A DNA stretch of 64,000 nt from JBDHWG01 sp046328505 (GCA_046328505.1 JAXLWL010000009.1:62001-126000); one strand, 5' to 3'. Numbered from the stretch's first letter, positions 1 through 9,009 are shown. Notes: generated by a model not told the origin, from the letters alone. A program made the numbers and translations.

Positions 1-10
1 GGCACTGCGT

Positions 11-1279
11 TCACTGCCGGGTCACCAGGCGACTCCCACGCCTGGCTCTCGACGCGCACGCGCCGACGTACTGCCCAGGCAGGTTGTTCACCAGCGCCAG
101 CGGGAACTCTGTCTCACCCCGCGGGCAGATCCAGTCCACCAGCGTCGTGATGATGTCCCCGCTCTGGTCGACGAAGTACACCTTCACCTTCGCCGCCACG
201 ATGCTGCTCATGTTCTGAACATGGATCACCGTCGCCCAGCCGTTGGTCTCACGGTAGATCAGCGGCCCGTAAGCCACCTGCGACCCGGTGCCAGCATCCA
301 GGCACTGCCCGTTGAACACGTAGCACAGCTCTGCCGCCACGCCCGTGTAGCTCATCAGCACGTCCTGGCCGATCTGGTCGACCACGATGCCCAACGGCTG
401 CGACGCGCGGATCCACACGCTGCCCGTGAAGCCAGGCGGGGCGCACCCGGCCACGTTGAACTGCGCGCTGTAGCCAGGCGACACCTGCGGCACCGAGCAG
501 ATCTGCGCGCGGAGGCAGCTGTCACGATCCTTGAACCACAGCTCAATGCTCGTGCACTCCGTCCCGCTGTTCTGGATGTACAGCCAGCTGTTCCACCCGT
601 TGAATGCGTTGTACACGACAGGGGCATAGTACGCGAAGCCGCCGAAGATTGGGTCGTACGCGCCTTCCTGGAGGGCGCTCACGCCGCTGTACGCGTCCGC
701 CATCACGAACGACGGCGTCGCGTTGCCAGGCATCTTCCGCACAACTTCCACCGCAATCGGCTGCCCGTAGAACGGGTTCCAGTTGAACGGGAACTGGCCC
801 GGCGTCGATGTCACGCTCGGCCAACCCTCAGGCCATGTCCGCGTGTTCAGGTCGCTGGTCCACTGCTCGCAGCGCCACCACAGGTTGCCCTGCTGCGGGA
901 ACGGGTTGTAGCTGATCGCGATCGCGCTCTTCGCGCTCGCCGGTAGCTGCGAGCTTGTCCACACCCAGCTCGTCCCAGGCTTCAGCAAACCCGTGCACTC
1001 AATCTTGAACGGGTTCTGCGCCTGCGGCTGGCAGAAGCCAGAGTTCTCGGCGAAGAGCAAGAGAGCAATCTTGGTCCACGTCGAGCCGACGTTCTGGGCC
1101 TCGATGGTCCAGTCCACGCCGGTCTTTGTGTTGCCGATGTAGCCGAGCACCGGCAGCTGGACATAATTGCCAGGTGTCGGGCTGGCCTGCGCGCTGCTAT
1201 CGACGGCGAGCGCGACACCCAACGCGAGGCCCAATGCCAGGGCCAGCGCCAGGGCGGCGATGACGAGAATTCGTCTCAT
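11..1279 (-). CDS. Secreted protein of unknown function, probably frameshifted at its 3' end
   Basis: The ATG at 1279 follows a strong GGGGGAGG ribosome binding site. Residues 1-31 form a signal peptide (MRR, then a long Leu/Ala stretch, then SSAQAS). The rest is an extracellular-type sequence rich in Trp, Asn and Gly with scattered Cys. I recognise no named domain. The last 17 residues are Arg-rich and unlike the rest. Restoring one base near position 60 gives a continuation of the form YVGAVRVESQAWESPGDP that stays open to the window edge, so the stop at 11-13 is probably an artefact of a one-base deletion and the gene would run out of the window. Its upstream region and signal peptide match those of the gene at 1562-2473, but the mature parts do not. 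Confidence 0.75.
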   Translation of the reverse strand: MRRILVIAALALALALGLALGVALAVDSSAQASPTPGNYVQLPVLGYIGNTKTGVDWTIEAQNVGSTWTKIALLLFAENSGFCQPQAQNPFKIECTGLLKPGTSWVWTSSQLPASAKSAIAISYNPFPQQGNLWWRCEQWTSDLNTRTWPEGWPSVTSTPGQFPFNWNPFYGQPIAVEVVRKMPGNATPSFVMADAYSGVSALQEGAYDPIFGGFAYYAPVVYNAFNGWNSWLYIQNSGTECTSIELWFKDRDSCLRAQICSVPQVSPGYSAQFNVAGCAPPGFTGSVWIRASQPLGIVVDQIGQDVLMSYTGVAAELCYVFNGQCLDAGTGSQVAYGPLIYRETNGWATVIHVQNMSSIVAAKVKVYFVDQSGDIITTLVDWICPRGETEFPLALVNNLPGQYVGACASRARRGSRLVTRQ

Positions 1280-1302
1280 TGTGTTTAACCTCCCCCGCCT
1301 AC

Positions 1303-1421
1303 TTTGCGTGTACGACGGTAGCGGAAAGTAGCTGATCGCCGCGCACCACCACCCATTGGAGCGAGCGGCGTCTCCCAGGCAGCGAATCGCTACACTACTA
1401 TCTCAGATAGAACAACGTAGA
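1303..1421 (-). promoter_or_regulatory. Conserved upstream region with a 13-bp palindrome, copy 1
   Basis: Positions 1303-1324 match 2491-2512 at 19 of 22 bases. The 27-bp block 1395-1421 matches 2579-2605 at all but two bases. The block contains the palindrome CTATCTCAGATAG (1398-1410). The two differences between copies are paired positions of the palindrome (A/T here, C/G there). It lies 116-142 bp upstream of the start at 1279. It could be an operator or a small stem in the leader RNA. Confidence 0.55.
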
Positions 1422-1480
1422 TCGGGCGCGCTAGATATGGCTTCGACGGTAATTTCCTTAAAACAGGATAAACTAATACT

Positions 1481-1520
1481 CAAAGCAGAAAGCCGCCAGG
1501 GCCTCTAGGACCCTGGCGGC
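1481..1520 (-). terminator. Rho-independent terminator of the gene at 1562-2473
   Basis: A perfect 10-bp stem, GCCGCCAGGG (1492-1501) and CCCTGGCGGC (1511-1520), encloses a 9-base loop. On the minus strand it is followed by the T-rich tail TTTCTGCTTTG. It sits about 40 bp after the stop codon. Confidence 0.75.
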
Positions 1521-1561
1521 TCCATCCAAAAAGCAGGAGACGCGCGATCTTTCCCGATACC

Positions 1562-2473
1562 TTACTGGCCGGGAAGAAAAGCCGCGCCCGGCACGAAGAT
1601 CGCGCCTCTCGTCGCGTTGATCTGATATAGCTGCCCTGAGTACGTCGCCACAACCGGCGTGATCACCTGGGTCACGTTATTCCGGGTGAATTTCAGCTCA
1701 TAGGCCAGCGACGGATCGACCTTCGAGAAAAGGAAATAGCCCTCGGTGTTGGTCACTGTTCGCGCCACCAGCGTGCCACTCTGGTTCCCTGCGGTCGGCG
1801 ACCGCCACAGCTCGATAGTCACCCCGGCGGCAGGCGCTGTTGCCAACCCGGCCCACACATAGTGTTGGCCCAGGGCGCCAGAATTGCTGACAGTGTAGGA
1901 TGGGGCGGTCCCATCGGCCCACACGCCGAGATACCCGGCGACCACGCCCGTCGGGGGCTTGAGGGTGATCGTGACCGGCAGAGCAGGAACGCCCGCCGCG
2001 CCGCCACTCTGGCAGGACACCGTGACGTTCTGGTTCATGCTCGGCAGATATGCTTCGAGCTGCTGACCGCTCAATGTACCATTCCAACCGTTGCTCCAGT
2101 AGAACTTCGAGAACGGCTGCAGAGGCGGCGCGTCGAAGGCAATCTGGATATTGTAGGAGCGCCCTGTCTGGACATTCGCGATGGTCACCGATTTCGCGCC
2201 CGCAGCGATCAGGCTGTTATAGACAATGGCGCCATTGGAATTGTCCATAACGCGCAGCTTCGGCAGGTTGATCGCCGGATTGGAAGCCGCGTACAGCGCG
2301 GGAAACGAAACGGTCAGCGGCACCTTGTAGCAGCCCGATGTGAGAGCCGCGGACGACGCAGCCAACGCAGCGTCGTTGTCTAGTGCAGCGATTGAATTGT
2401 TCACTCCAACACGTAGCGCCAGCCCCGTTGCCAGGACAAGCGCCAGCACTGCGATGACGAGTACTCGTCTCAT
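1562..2473 (-). CDS. Secreted beta-sandwich-like protein of unknown function
   Basis: The open frame extends to 2542, but the ATG at 2473 is preferred. It has an AGGGGGATAC ribosome binding site and starts the MRRVLVIAVLALVL signal peptide, which closely matches the gene at 11-1279. The 303-residue product has a Cys near the mature N-terminus and another near the middle. Near residue 230 a segment TNTEGYFLFSKVDPSLAYEL looks like a CnaB/prealbumin-like beta-sandwich; this family call is tentative. No catalytic motif is visible. It is followed by a clear terminator and preceded by the conserved upstream block, so it is probably a single-gene transcript. Confidence 0.75.
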   Translation of the reverse strand: MRRVLVIAVLALVLATGLALRVGVNNSIAALDNDAALAASSAALTSGCYKVPLTVSFPALYAASNPAINLPKLRVMDNSNGAIVYNSLIAAGAKSVTIANVQTGRSYNIQIAFDAPPLQPFSKFYWSNGWNGTLSGQQLEAYLPSMNQNVTVSCQSGGAAGVPALPVTITLKPPTGVVAGYLGVWADGTAPSYTVSNSGALGQHYVWAGLATAPAAGVTIELWRSPTAGNQSGTLVARTVTNTEGYFLFSKVDPSLAYELKFTRNNVTQVITPVVATYSGQLYQINATRGAIFVPGAAFLPGQ

Positions 2474-2490
2474 AGTAAGTATCCCCCTCT

Positions 2491-2605
2491 TTTGCGTGAA
2501 TGACAGTAGCGGCGGCCCGCGATTGCTCCTTTCTGCCTCCATCGGAATGGTTGGCGTCCCCCAGCAGCAACAGCAAGCCTACTCTCTCAGAGAGAACAAC
2601 GTAGA
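2491..2605 (-). promoter_or_regulatory. Conserved upstream region with a 13-bp palindrome, copy 2
   Basis: This is the second copy of the element described at 1303-1421. The palindrome here is CTCTCTCAGAGAG (2582-2594) inside the conserved block 2579-2605, 106-132 bp upstream of the start at 2473. The symmetrical A/T to C/G change relative to copy 1 keeps the palindrome intact. Confidence 0.55.
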
Positions 2606-2650
2606 CGGCAGCTAATAGTTATGGCCTTCAAGAGGCTGTGTATAGTAGTT

Positions 2651-3940
2651 TTATACAGAAGCGCGCTGGCCCAGTGCCGCGTCGATCGCGTCGCCGTTCT
2701 TCACGAGATAGGTGGGGACGCCGCTGGCGATGAGGGAGCCGACGACGTTGATGGCCGACGGCTGATTGTCGGCAAAGGTGCTGGCCTCGACCAGGACGGC
2801 GACGCTGCTGGCGCCGCGCCGCCGGTAATCGCGCAGGATAGGCACCCACGGGTCGAACGCGGAGGCGGTCACGACGATGACGACGCTGTTGCGCCCGAAC
2901 AGGCGCTCCTCCGCCGTGAGAACCTGCTCCAGCGGCGCGCGCCCTACGGCGCGAATCACCGCCAGGGTCTCCAGAATCTTGTTGAGCTGCCGCTCGCCGC
3001 GATCGAGCTGCACCACCTCGCGGTCCTGGCCGTAGGTAATCAACCCGACGCTGCGGTTACGGATGATGAAGTGGCGGGCGACAGACGCCGCGACCGTCAC
3101 ACCGTACTCTTCAGTATTGGGCGTGATGAGATCGGGCTGTTTCCCGTTGGCCAGCATCGCCGGCAGCATCGATCGCTCCTGATCGAGGAGCGGCGGGCCG
3201 GCCTGCACATCGCGCTGCATGTCCAGCACGATCCACACATCCGCCGTCGGGTCAATCTCGAACTGCTTCACCAGCAGCCGGTCGCGCCGCGCTGTGGACG
3301 GCCAGTGGATGCGGTTGAAGCTGTCGCCCGGCACGTAGTCGCGGACACCGGAGACGTTGGTGGTCACGTACTGGGTGCGCAGGCGGAGCGCCTCACCGCC
3401 GACGAGCTGCCCAATCGGCGGCTCGAAACGCGGCAGGTCGATGGTCGCCGGGTACACCACCATGCTCGACGTCGCCGGCAGGTGGCGCTCGAAGCGGAAC
3501 AGGCCCAGCGGGTCGCCGGTGGAAAGCGTGATAGGGCCAAGCGTGTAGCGGCCGCGGCGACGAGCCAACGTGCGCACCTGCCAGCCGCGCTGCTTGCGCC
3601 CACCCAGCGAGTTAACGACGCGCCCGGCGTGGTGCCCGGGCAGCGTCGACTGGTCATCGATTTCGAGCCACAGCTTTGGGAGCATGCTCAGGTTACGAAC
3701 GGCAAAGCGTTCCTCGACATACTGCCCCACCTGGGCGCGGCGCGAGCGCGTCTGACGGAACACCTGGATGCGGCGAATGTTGAACCAGCTCCAGAGAAAC
3801 GTCACAAGCAGAATCGCCCCGAGCAGGTACGTCAGCCGCCCCATGAGCGTGTTCTTGGTCGCCAGGTCGATGGCGAGCACAACAAAGAAGATGGGGAGGA
3901 GGATGCGGGCGTTACGCACGCGCCGGCTCCGGCTTTGCAC
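2651..3940 (-). CDS. DUF58 domain-containing membrane protein
   Basis: This 429-residue protein has two membrane helices near the N-terminus (about residues 11-55), then a beta-rich region, then the DUF58 block. The block contains RDYVPGDSFNRIHWPSTARR followed by DRLLVKQFE, the most conserved stretch of the family. After it comes a vWA-like fold starting DVWIVLDMQ. DUF58 proteins are usually encoded next to MoxR ATPases and are thought to act with them in envelope or complex assembly. Here the start overlaps the end of the moxR gene by 29 bp, supporting co-translation. No transglutaminase-like third partner is seen in the window. Confidence 0.88.
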   Translation of the reverse strand: MQSRSRRVRNARILLPIFFVVLAIDLATKNTLMGRLTYLLGAILLVTFLWSWFNIRRIQVFRQTRSRRAQVGQYVEERFAVRNLSMLPKLWLEIDDQSTLPGHHAGRVVNSLGGRKQRGWQVRTLARRRGRYTLGPITLSTGDPLGLFRFERHLPATSSMVVYPATIDLPRFEPPIGQLVGGEALRLRTQYVTTNVSGVRDYVPGDSFNRIHWPSTARRDRLLVKQFEIDPTADVWIVLDMQRDVQAGPPLLDQERSMLPAMLANGKQPDLITPNTEEYGVTVAASVARHFIIRNRSVGLITYGQDREVVQLDRGERQLNKILETLAVIRAVGRAPLEQVLTAEERLFGRNSVVIVVTASAFDPWVPILRDYRRRGASSVAVLVEASTFADNQPSAINVVGSLIASGVPTYLVKNGDAIDAALGQRASV

Positions 3941-4877
3941 GCGCGCCTGGCACCGGCACGGTGCGCAGGAGGTCCTCGACGATGGTGCGCGCGTCGACGC
4001 TCTTGATGCGCGCGGACGGGCTGACGATGATGCGGTGGGCCAGAGTCGCTTCCGCCAGCGCCTTGACGTCGTCGGGAATCACGTAGTCGCGGCCCTGGAG
4101 AGCGGCGCGCGCCTGGCTCGTCTTGTACAGAGCGAGCGAGCCGCGCGGGCTCGCGCCCAGATAGGTATCAGGGTGTTGACGCGACGCTCCGACGAGGCCG
4201 ACGATGTACTCCTTGATGAGGTCGCTGACGTGGACATCCTTGATAAGCGTCTGCGCTTGCAGCAGGTCATCCGCGCTGACCACCTGGTCCAGCGCCTCGA
4301 CCGGATGGGAGACGCGTTGGGCGTCCATGATCGTCATCTCGGCGTCGCGCGTCGGGTAGCCGAGCGCCAGACGCACGAGGAAGCGGTCGAGCTGAGCTTC
4401 GGGCAGCGGGAATGTGCCTTCGTACTCGATGGGGTTCTGCGTGGCGAGGACGAGGAACGGGTTCGCCATCCCATAGGTGATACCGTCCACCGTCACCTGG
4501 CGCTCTTCCATCGCTTCCAGCAAGGCCGACTGGGTCTTCGGCGTCGCGCGGTTGATCTCGTCGGCCAACACAATCTGGGCGAAGATAGGCCCCTGGCGGA
4601 ATTCGAACTCGCGGTCGCGCTGGTTGAAGATGGACACGCCGGTGATGTCGCTCGGCAGCATGTCCGGTGTGAACTGGATGCGGCGGAAGGTGCAGCCCAG
4701 CGACCGCGCCAGGGCGCGCGCCAGCATCGTCTTCCCAACGCCCGGCACGTCCTCGATGAGCACGTGGCCGCGGCACAGTATCGAAATCAGGGCAAGCTGC
4801 ACTTCACCGTGCTTTCCGACGATGACTTTCTCTACATTATCCGTTACGCGATTGGCGATTGCCTGAACGTCTTGCAT
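3912..4877 (-). CDS. MoxR family AAA+ ATPase
   Basis: This 321-residue protein shows Walker A (DVPGVGKTML, near residue 45), Walker B (IVLADEINRA), and the family motif LATQNPIEYEGTFPLPEAQ followed by LDRF. The AAA lid domain is at the C-terminus. MoxR ATPases act as chaperone-like assembly factors with vWA/DUF58 partners, and the DUF58 gene directly follows with an overlap. The length is typical. The start at 4877 is the first Met before the conserved N-terminal helix. Confidence 0.93.
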   Translation of the reverse strand: MQDVQAIANRVTDNVEKVIVGKHGEVQLALISILCRGHVLIEDVPGVGKTMLARALARSLGCTFRRIQFTPDMLPSDITGVSIFNQRDREFEFRQGPIFAQIVLADEINRATPKTQSALLEAMEERQVTVDGITYGMANPFLVLATQNPIEYEGTFPLPEAQLDRFLVRLALGYPTRDAEMTIMDAQRVSHPVEALDQVVSADDLLQAQTLIKDVHVSDLIKEYIVGLVGASRQHPDTYLGASPRGSLALYKTSQARAALQGRDYVIPDDVKALAEATLAHRIIVSPSARIKSVDARTIVEDLLRTVPVPGARAKPEPARA

Positions 4878-5037
4878 TGTTCTGCCGAAACTCCTTCCAC
4901 CGTCGAAAACGCGGCTACTGCGCCGATGATCCTTCGTCGGATAGAGCGATGAGCACAGAAAGGCGCGGGGTTCTTATGAAAATATACGTGAAAATTATAG
5001 CCGGGAGATGGGGGAACACGTAATGCGGGGGGACGAT

Positions 5038-5067
5038 GGTAGAGACGCGCCATAGCGCATCTCTACC
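5038..5067. repeat. Palindromic repeat, family A (GTAGAGACGCGCC type)
   Basis: A 30-bp imperfect palindrome, GGTAGAGACGCGCC then its near reverse complement. It lies just after the RseP-type protease gene. Other copies at 19541-19570 and 40116-40143 lie inside genes. Confidence 0.8.
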
Positions 5068-5080
5068 ACGAATGAGGGCT

Positions 5081-6175
5081 TTAGCCGCCGAAGGGCGAGA
5101 CACCACCAATCCAGCGCGCGACGTCGAAGTAGGACACGATCAGCATCACGAGCAGCAAGGAAACCATGCCCACCGCGTGCACGAACGCTTCGCGCTCTGG
5201 CGAGATGCGCTTGCCGCGCACCCACTCCACCATCACGAACAGCAGACGTCCGCCGTCCAGCGCGGGCAAGGGCAGCAGATTCAGCGTGCCGAGCGACACC
5301 GAGATGATGGCGGCGAGGGCCAGCAAACGGTCGAAGCCCTCCTGGGCCACCTGGCCGGTGATGCGCGCGATACCGATAGGACCGCTCAGGCTCGCGCCTT
5401 CCGGCATCGCGGCCCGGGTGAACAGGCCGGCGACGAGCTTGCCAAAGAAGGCCAGGGTGCTGGCGACCGCGCCCGCCGTGGTCTGGATACCGCGCAGCAC
5501 GGCCTCGATCGGGCCATAGCGCTCGGTGATCTGTTCTGTGCCGATGGAGATACCGGCGCGCGCCTCGCCCGTCGCGTGCGGCGTCAGATTGAGGGTCATC
5601 TGCTGGCCGCCGCGCTCGATGACGACCGGGACCTGCTGGCCGCCGGCGGCCTCGATGGCCGCCACGAGGGTCGCGGTCGTGTCAATGGCCTTCCCATCGA
5701 CACTCAGAATGATGTCATCCCGCTGCAAGCCCGCGGCCTGCGCCGGCGAGCCGGCGAACACGTCGTACACCTGGATGCGGCCGTTGGGTGCAGGCGCCGG
5801 AACGCCCATCATGAAAACGATGCTGAACAGCACAGCCGCGGCAATGAAATTCATCAGCGGCCCGGCGACGAGGATGGTCGCGCGCTGCCATGGCTTCTTG
5901 CTCCACAGGCTGCCCGGCGTCTCGAAGTTGCCCTCCTCACCGGCCATCCGCACGAAGCCGCCGAGGGGCAGCCAGTTCAGCGTGTACTTCACGCCGGAGC
6001 GCTCGAACATCGTCATCGCTCGTGGCGGCAAGCCGAAGCCGAACTCGTCCACCTGGACGCCCATGCGCCGCGCTGCGAGGAAGTGGCCCAGCTCGTGGAC
6101 GAACACGAGCACGGCCAGCACCGGGATCACCGCTAACAAGTAAATCCAACTCATATTCGCCAGAAAGTTAAACAT
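5081..6175 (-). CDS. rseP: RseP/RasP-type site-2 protease (M50 family zinc metalloprotease)
   Basis: This is an intramembrane zinc protease of 364 residues. The zinc-binding HELGH motif is at residues 27-31 in the first membrane helix. The motif LPLGGFVRMAGEE follows, then a PDZ domain (about 120-200), and the second active-site motif PALDGGRLLF lies in a C-terminal helix. In other bacteria such proteases cleave anti-sigma factors or membrane signal-peptide remnants. No anti-sigma or sigma gene is next to it, so the substrate is unknown. The length and helix layout are normal for the family. Confidence 0.93.
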   Translation of the reverse strand: MFNFLANMSWIYLLAVIPVLAVLVFVHELGHFLAARRMGVQVDEFGFGLPPRAMTMFERSGVKYTLNWLPLGGFVRMAGEEGNFETPGSLWSKKPWQRATILVAGPLMNFIAAAVLFSIVFMMGVPAPAPNGRIQVYDVFAGSPAQAAGLQRDDIILSVDGKAIDTTATLVAAIEAAGGQQVPVVIERGGQQMTLNLTPHATGEARAGISIGTEQITERYGPIEAVLRGIQTTAGAVASTLAFFGKLVAGLFTRAAMPEGASLSGPIGIARITGQVAQEGFDRLLALAAIISVSLGTLNLLPLPALDGGRLLFVMVEWVRGKRISPEREAFVHAVGMVSLLLVMLIVSYFDVARWIGGVSPFGG

Positions 6176-6187
6176 ACAATCCTCATC

Positions 6188-6310
6188 TTGTCATTGCGAG
6201 CAAAGCGAAGCAATCTCCCGCTCGGGCAACGGACAGTCTATCGAAGCAAATAGTGCACCATACACATACCACGAGATTGCTTCGTCGGGCTACCGCCCTT
6301 CTCGCAATGA
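6188..6310. repeat. Interspersed repeat, family E (TCATTGCGAGC...GAAGCAATCTC)
   Basis: The element begins TGTCATTGCGAGCAAAGCG and ends with the inverted form CTCGCAATGA, with AGCAATCT/AGATTGCT as inner inverted parts. It fills the gap between the RseP-type and VanW genes. Related copies lie at 11428-11550, 23990-24110, 29363-29470 and 31856-31978. Confidence 0.75.
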
Positions 6311-6327
6311 CCTATCGACGACTCGTC

Positions 6328-8151
6328 TTAGTTCCCACGGGAGACGCGCGGGTCGCTTGCGCTCACCAGGTAGATGTCACCCCATGGCTGATACACGCTG
6401 CGGAACTCCTCGCGTCGCGTCTGTCCATCCTCCGTAATGAGGCGAGCCGCAACCACGGTCGCGCCCGGATGCGCCCAGTCCACCTGCTTGACCTCGCCCG
6501 GCTGGAGCTTGGGGTCGGCCTGATACGTCGGCGGCTTGGACGGGGTCTCGCTCAGAATCTTCGGCCCCTCCAGCTTCACCTCGCGGTTGGGCTTTGTGCC
6601 ATAGAAATAGAAGCTCAGAATGGAGTTCTTCTTGTCCAGCTCGGTGCGAATCAACAGCCAGGTGGGCTGATCGTTCTTGAACTTGAAATCGACGTAAGGA
6701 GTAAACACGGTCGCGTCTAGCCCCGGCCCCACGCCTTCCTCGTAGTAGCTCACCCGGTACGCGTGCGCAGTGCGCTCGACGATGGGGTAGCCGCCGAAGA
6801 ACGCGGCGCGGAACGCCGTCGTGGACACCTGGCAAATGCCGCCGCCATAATCGGTCTCGGTCCTGGTGCCGACGATGATTAGCGCCTCGGCGTAGCCCTT
6901 CTCGGGCGTGACGTCGCCCAGGTGGTCGCCGAACGAGAACACGCCGCCCGGCGGCACCAGCACATCCTGGAACTGTTGGGAAGCCACCGCAATGTTCTGG
7001 ATCCGCTCCGGCGGCGAGCCTTTGAACTGCGTCGTCCCCTTGACCACCAGCTCCTTGATGCCGAGGGCATCCAGGTTGGATGTGTCCAGCGTCGGCTTGA
7101 TCTCGCTGATGACGGCGGGAATGGTGCGGTTGCCGCCCATCACCGCCTCGTTGAGCTTCTTCAACGTCTCGGCCGGGTCGTAGTCATAGCCAACGGCGCT
7201 TTGCTTGACCGCAACAACGCGCTGCGCGCTCGTATCCCAGCGCACCTGGCCCTCTTGCGGGTCACGCTTGATGTCGCCGGCCAGCGCTTCGACCCACGGC
7301 TTGAGGGGCGCCTGGTTCAGGCGCGGCATGATGCGCGGCGTGCCGTTGGCGTCGTTTTCTCGGTAGAAGACCACAAGGTTCGCCAGCTCAGGCGCGCTCA
7401 GCGTCCACTTCTTATCCTGGAACGTGACCGTGACCGGCCCGCTGATAATCTTCTCCGTTGCCGCCTTCGCCGCGCTCACGTCGGTGATGAGCGGGGGCGC
7501 GGTGACCACGCTGAGCGCGATGGGGTCGGCGGTAAAATTCTGTACCCGGTCCCCGATCTGCCTCACCACCATCGCCTGGTCGACCTCCCAGCCATCCTGC
7601 GCCGCCGTCGTCTCGACCTTACCGTCGCGAATGGCGATGCTGGCGTTGTGGGGCGGGCGGTCCAGCTCCGAGGCGATGCTGCTGACAAAGCCCTGGGCCG
7701 GCGCGGGATTGAAGTCGCTGTGCAAATCGATAGAGGCGCCTTGCCGCGCGACCTGCCACTGGGTGAGAAGGTCAATTGGCAAGTTCCCGCCGCGACCAAT
7801 CGCGTACGCCTGCTCGGCCATCGCATCCGCAGAGAGCGACCCGCCCAGCTCGGCCGGGCTGGCCTCCCACGCGCGGTCACCATAGATGAAGCGGATTCGC
7901 GCGTTGTCGAAGTAGTCGACATGGCCGCGCAGCATCTCCGCCGCCTGTTCACGCGTCAGGCCGCCCAGGTCCAGCCCCGCGGCGCGAACGCCCATGTGGA
8001 TGCGGTCCTGGTAGACGTACTGGTAGAGGCCGACGCCCGCGACAAGCGAGAGTATGCCGGCCAGAATGATGAGGGCCGCGAGAACGGCCAGGACGCGCAG
8101 GGCGCGCGTCGACGCGGAAGTTGTCTGTGCGCTCATATCCGAACTTGCCAT
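6328..8151 (-). CDS. VanW family protein with peptidoglycan-binding-like domain
   Basis: This protein of about 607 residues has one N-terminal membrane helix. It then has repeated PG_binding_4-like segments (for example around AWEASPAELGG) and a C-terminal VanW domain with the hallmarks VPPGGVFSFGDHLGD, TDYGGGICQVSTTAFRAAFF and ERTAHAYRVSYYEEG. A small beta-rich tail follows. Proteins of this layout (YoaR-like) are anchored at the cell envelope; VanW itself has no firmly known reaction. Three starts are possible: TTG 8160, ATG 8151 and ATG 8136. ATG 8151 is a compromise, because none has a clean ribosome binding site. Confidence 0.88.
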   Translation of the reverse strand: MASSDMSAQTTSASTRALRVLAVLAALIILAGILSLVAGVGLYQYVYQDRIHMGVRAAGLDLGGLTREQAAEMLRGHVDYFDNARIRFIYGDRAWEASPAELGGSLSADAMAEQAYAIGRGGNLPIDLLTQWQVARQGASIDLHSDFNPAPAQGFVSSIASELDRPPHNASIAIRDGKVETTAAQDGWEVDQAMVVRQIGDRVQNFTADPIALSVVTAPPLITDVSAAKAATEKIISGPVTVTFQDKKWTLSAPELANLVVFYRENDANGTPRIMPRLNQAPLKPWVEALAGDIKRDPQEGQVRWDTSAQRVVAVKQSAVGYDYDPAETLKKLNEAVMGGNRTIPAVISEIKPTLDTSNLDALGIKELVVKGTTQFKGSPPERIQNIAVASQQFQDVLVPPGGVFSFGDHLGDVTPEKGYAEALIIVGTRTETDYGGGICQVSTTAFRAAFFGGYPIVERTAHAYRVSYYEEGVGPGLDATVFTPYVDFKFKNDQPTWLLIRTELDKKNSILSFYFYGTKPNREVKLEGPKILSETPSKPPTYQADPKLQPGEVKQVDWAHPGATVVAARLITEDGQTRREEFRSVYQPWGDIYLVSASDPRVSRGN

Positions 8152-8182
8152 AAGGTGCAAAAGCCTCTATTTTTAGACTCTA

Positions 8183-8211
8183 ATTGTACTCCAGAGCTTA
8201 CGCCCTCGCAA
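8183..8211 (-). promoter_or_regulatory. Putative promoter of the VanW gene
   Basis: On the minus strand TTGCGA (8211-8206) is separated by 17 bp from TACAAT (8188-8183). This would give a very short leader before the VanW start. Confidence 0.45.
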
Positions 8212-8437
8212 TACGAGACGATGAGAGATAGGTTAGAGTTCCCGTAGCGGAAGTTTCTCCCCTCGGCGCAAATCCTTAACGTCACGCCGCGTCTTTGGCG
8301 GTATACTGTAAAAAGGGTCAGTCTACGACGAAAGCGGAAAGGGGGTGGTCAATGGCGTGCCCCGAGAACGCTGGGCGCGAAGTCCGTGAATGAGCGGCGG
8401 TCCTTGCAAAAGTAACGTTTGACGAGGGAGTCAAGCC

Positions 8438-8875
8438 ATGTTGAAAGAAATGCCGACCATGATGGAAATGGCGCTGCACGCGAAAGACATTATGGAGAAA
8501 GCCTGGAAGGAGGGCGACGTCGGGGGCCTCGACCTGATCTACGCCCCGAACGTGATCTACCACCGCCCCCCCTTCCCCGATGTGATGGGACTCGAAGCCT
8601 TCAAGCAGCACATCCTGGATGACCGCGCCTCGTTCCCCGACCTGCATATCGAGCTTGAGGAGCCTATCGTGGGTGCGCAGGACGCTGCGGCGCGCTGGAC
8701 GATGACCATCAAGCACCTGGAGAACTGGCCGACCGCAACCATGCCCACCGACAAGCCCCTGATTGTGACGGGGGTAATGATGATCCACGCCGAGAACGGC
8801 AGGATCGTCGAGATGTGGGAGTACGGCGACTACCTGGGCATGTTCCAGCAGCTCGGCCTCGCGCCGATGCACTAG
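8438..8875 (+). CDS. SnoaL-like / NTF2-fold protein (ester cyclase family)
   Basis: This 145-residue protein has the pattern of SnoaL-like proteins: an N-terminal helix, then LIYAPNVIYHRPPFPDVMGLE, a middle helix with FPDLHIE, and the C-terminal strand GRIVEMWEYGD. The fold forms a pocket used by polyketide cyclases, isomerases and many uncharacterised hydrolase-like proteins. The substrate cannot be told from sequence. A GAGGGAG ribosome binding site lies before the ATG. It stands alone between the VanW gene and a terminator. Confidence 0.75.
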   Translation: MLKEMPTMMEMALHAKDIMEKAWKEGDVGGLDLIYAPNVIYHRPPFPDVMGLEAFKQHILDDRASFPDLHIELEEPIVGAQDAAARWTMTIKHLENWPTATMPTDKPLIVTGVMMIHAENGRIVEMWEYGDYLGMFQQLGLAPMH

Positions 8876-8889
8876 GCTCGCAGGGCGCC

Positions 8890-8996
8890 GCACGACGCTC
8901 GAAGCGTCGTGCTAGAAGATGAAAGCCCAAAAGGCTGGTCCATCACTAGTTAGCCCCTTGCGCTTCCATTCCTAGACGGCGGGTTCAGCCGCCGTC
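8890..8996. repeat. Two short perfect hairpins in a non-coding stretch
   Basis: GCACGACGCT (8890-8899) and AGCGTCGTGC (8903-8912) form a 10-bp stem with a 3-base loop. GACGGCGG (8975-8982) and CCGCCGTC (8989-8996) form an 8-bp stem. Both lie between the SnoaL-like gene and its likely terminator, and look like remnants of small palindromic repeats. Confidence 0.6.
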
Positions 8997-9009
8997 GGCC
9001 GTCGGCCAG

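Noticed and set aside
8276..8307. Promoter TTAACG...TATACT before the SnoaL-like gene
   Set aside because: The -10 is good but the spacer is 20 bp and the -35 weak, so it is not listed as a feature.
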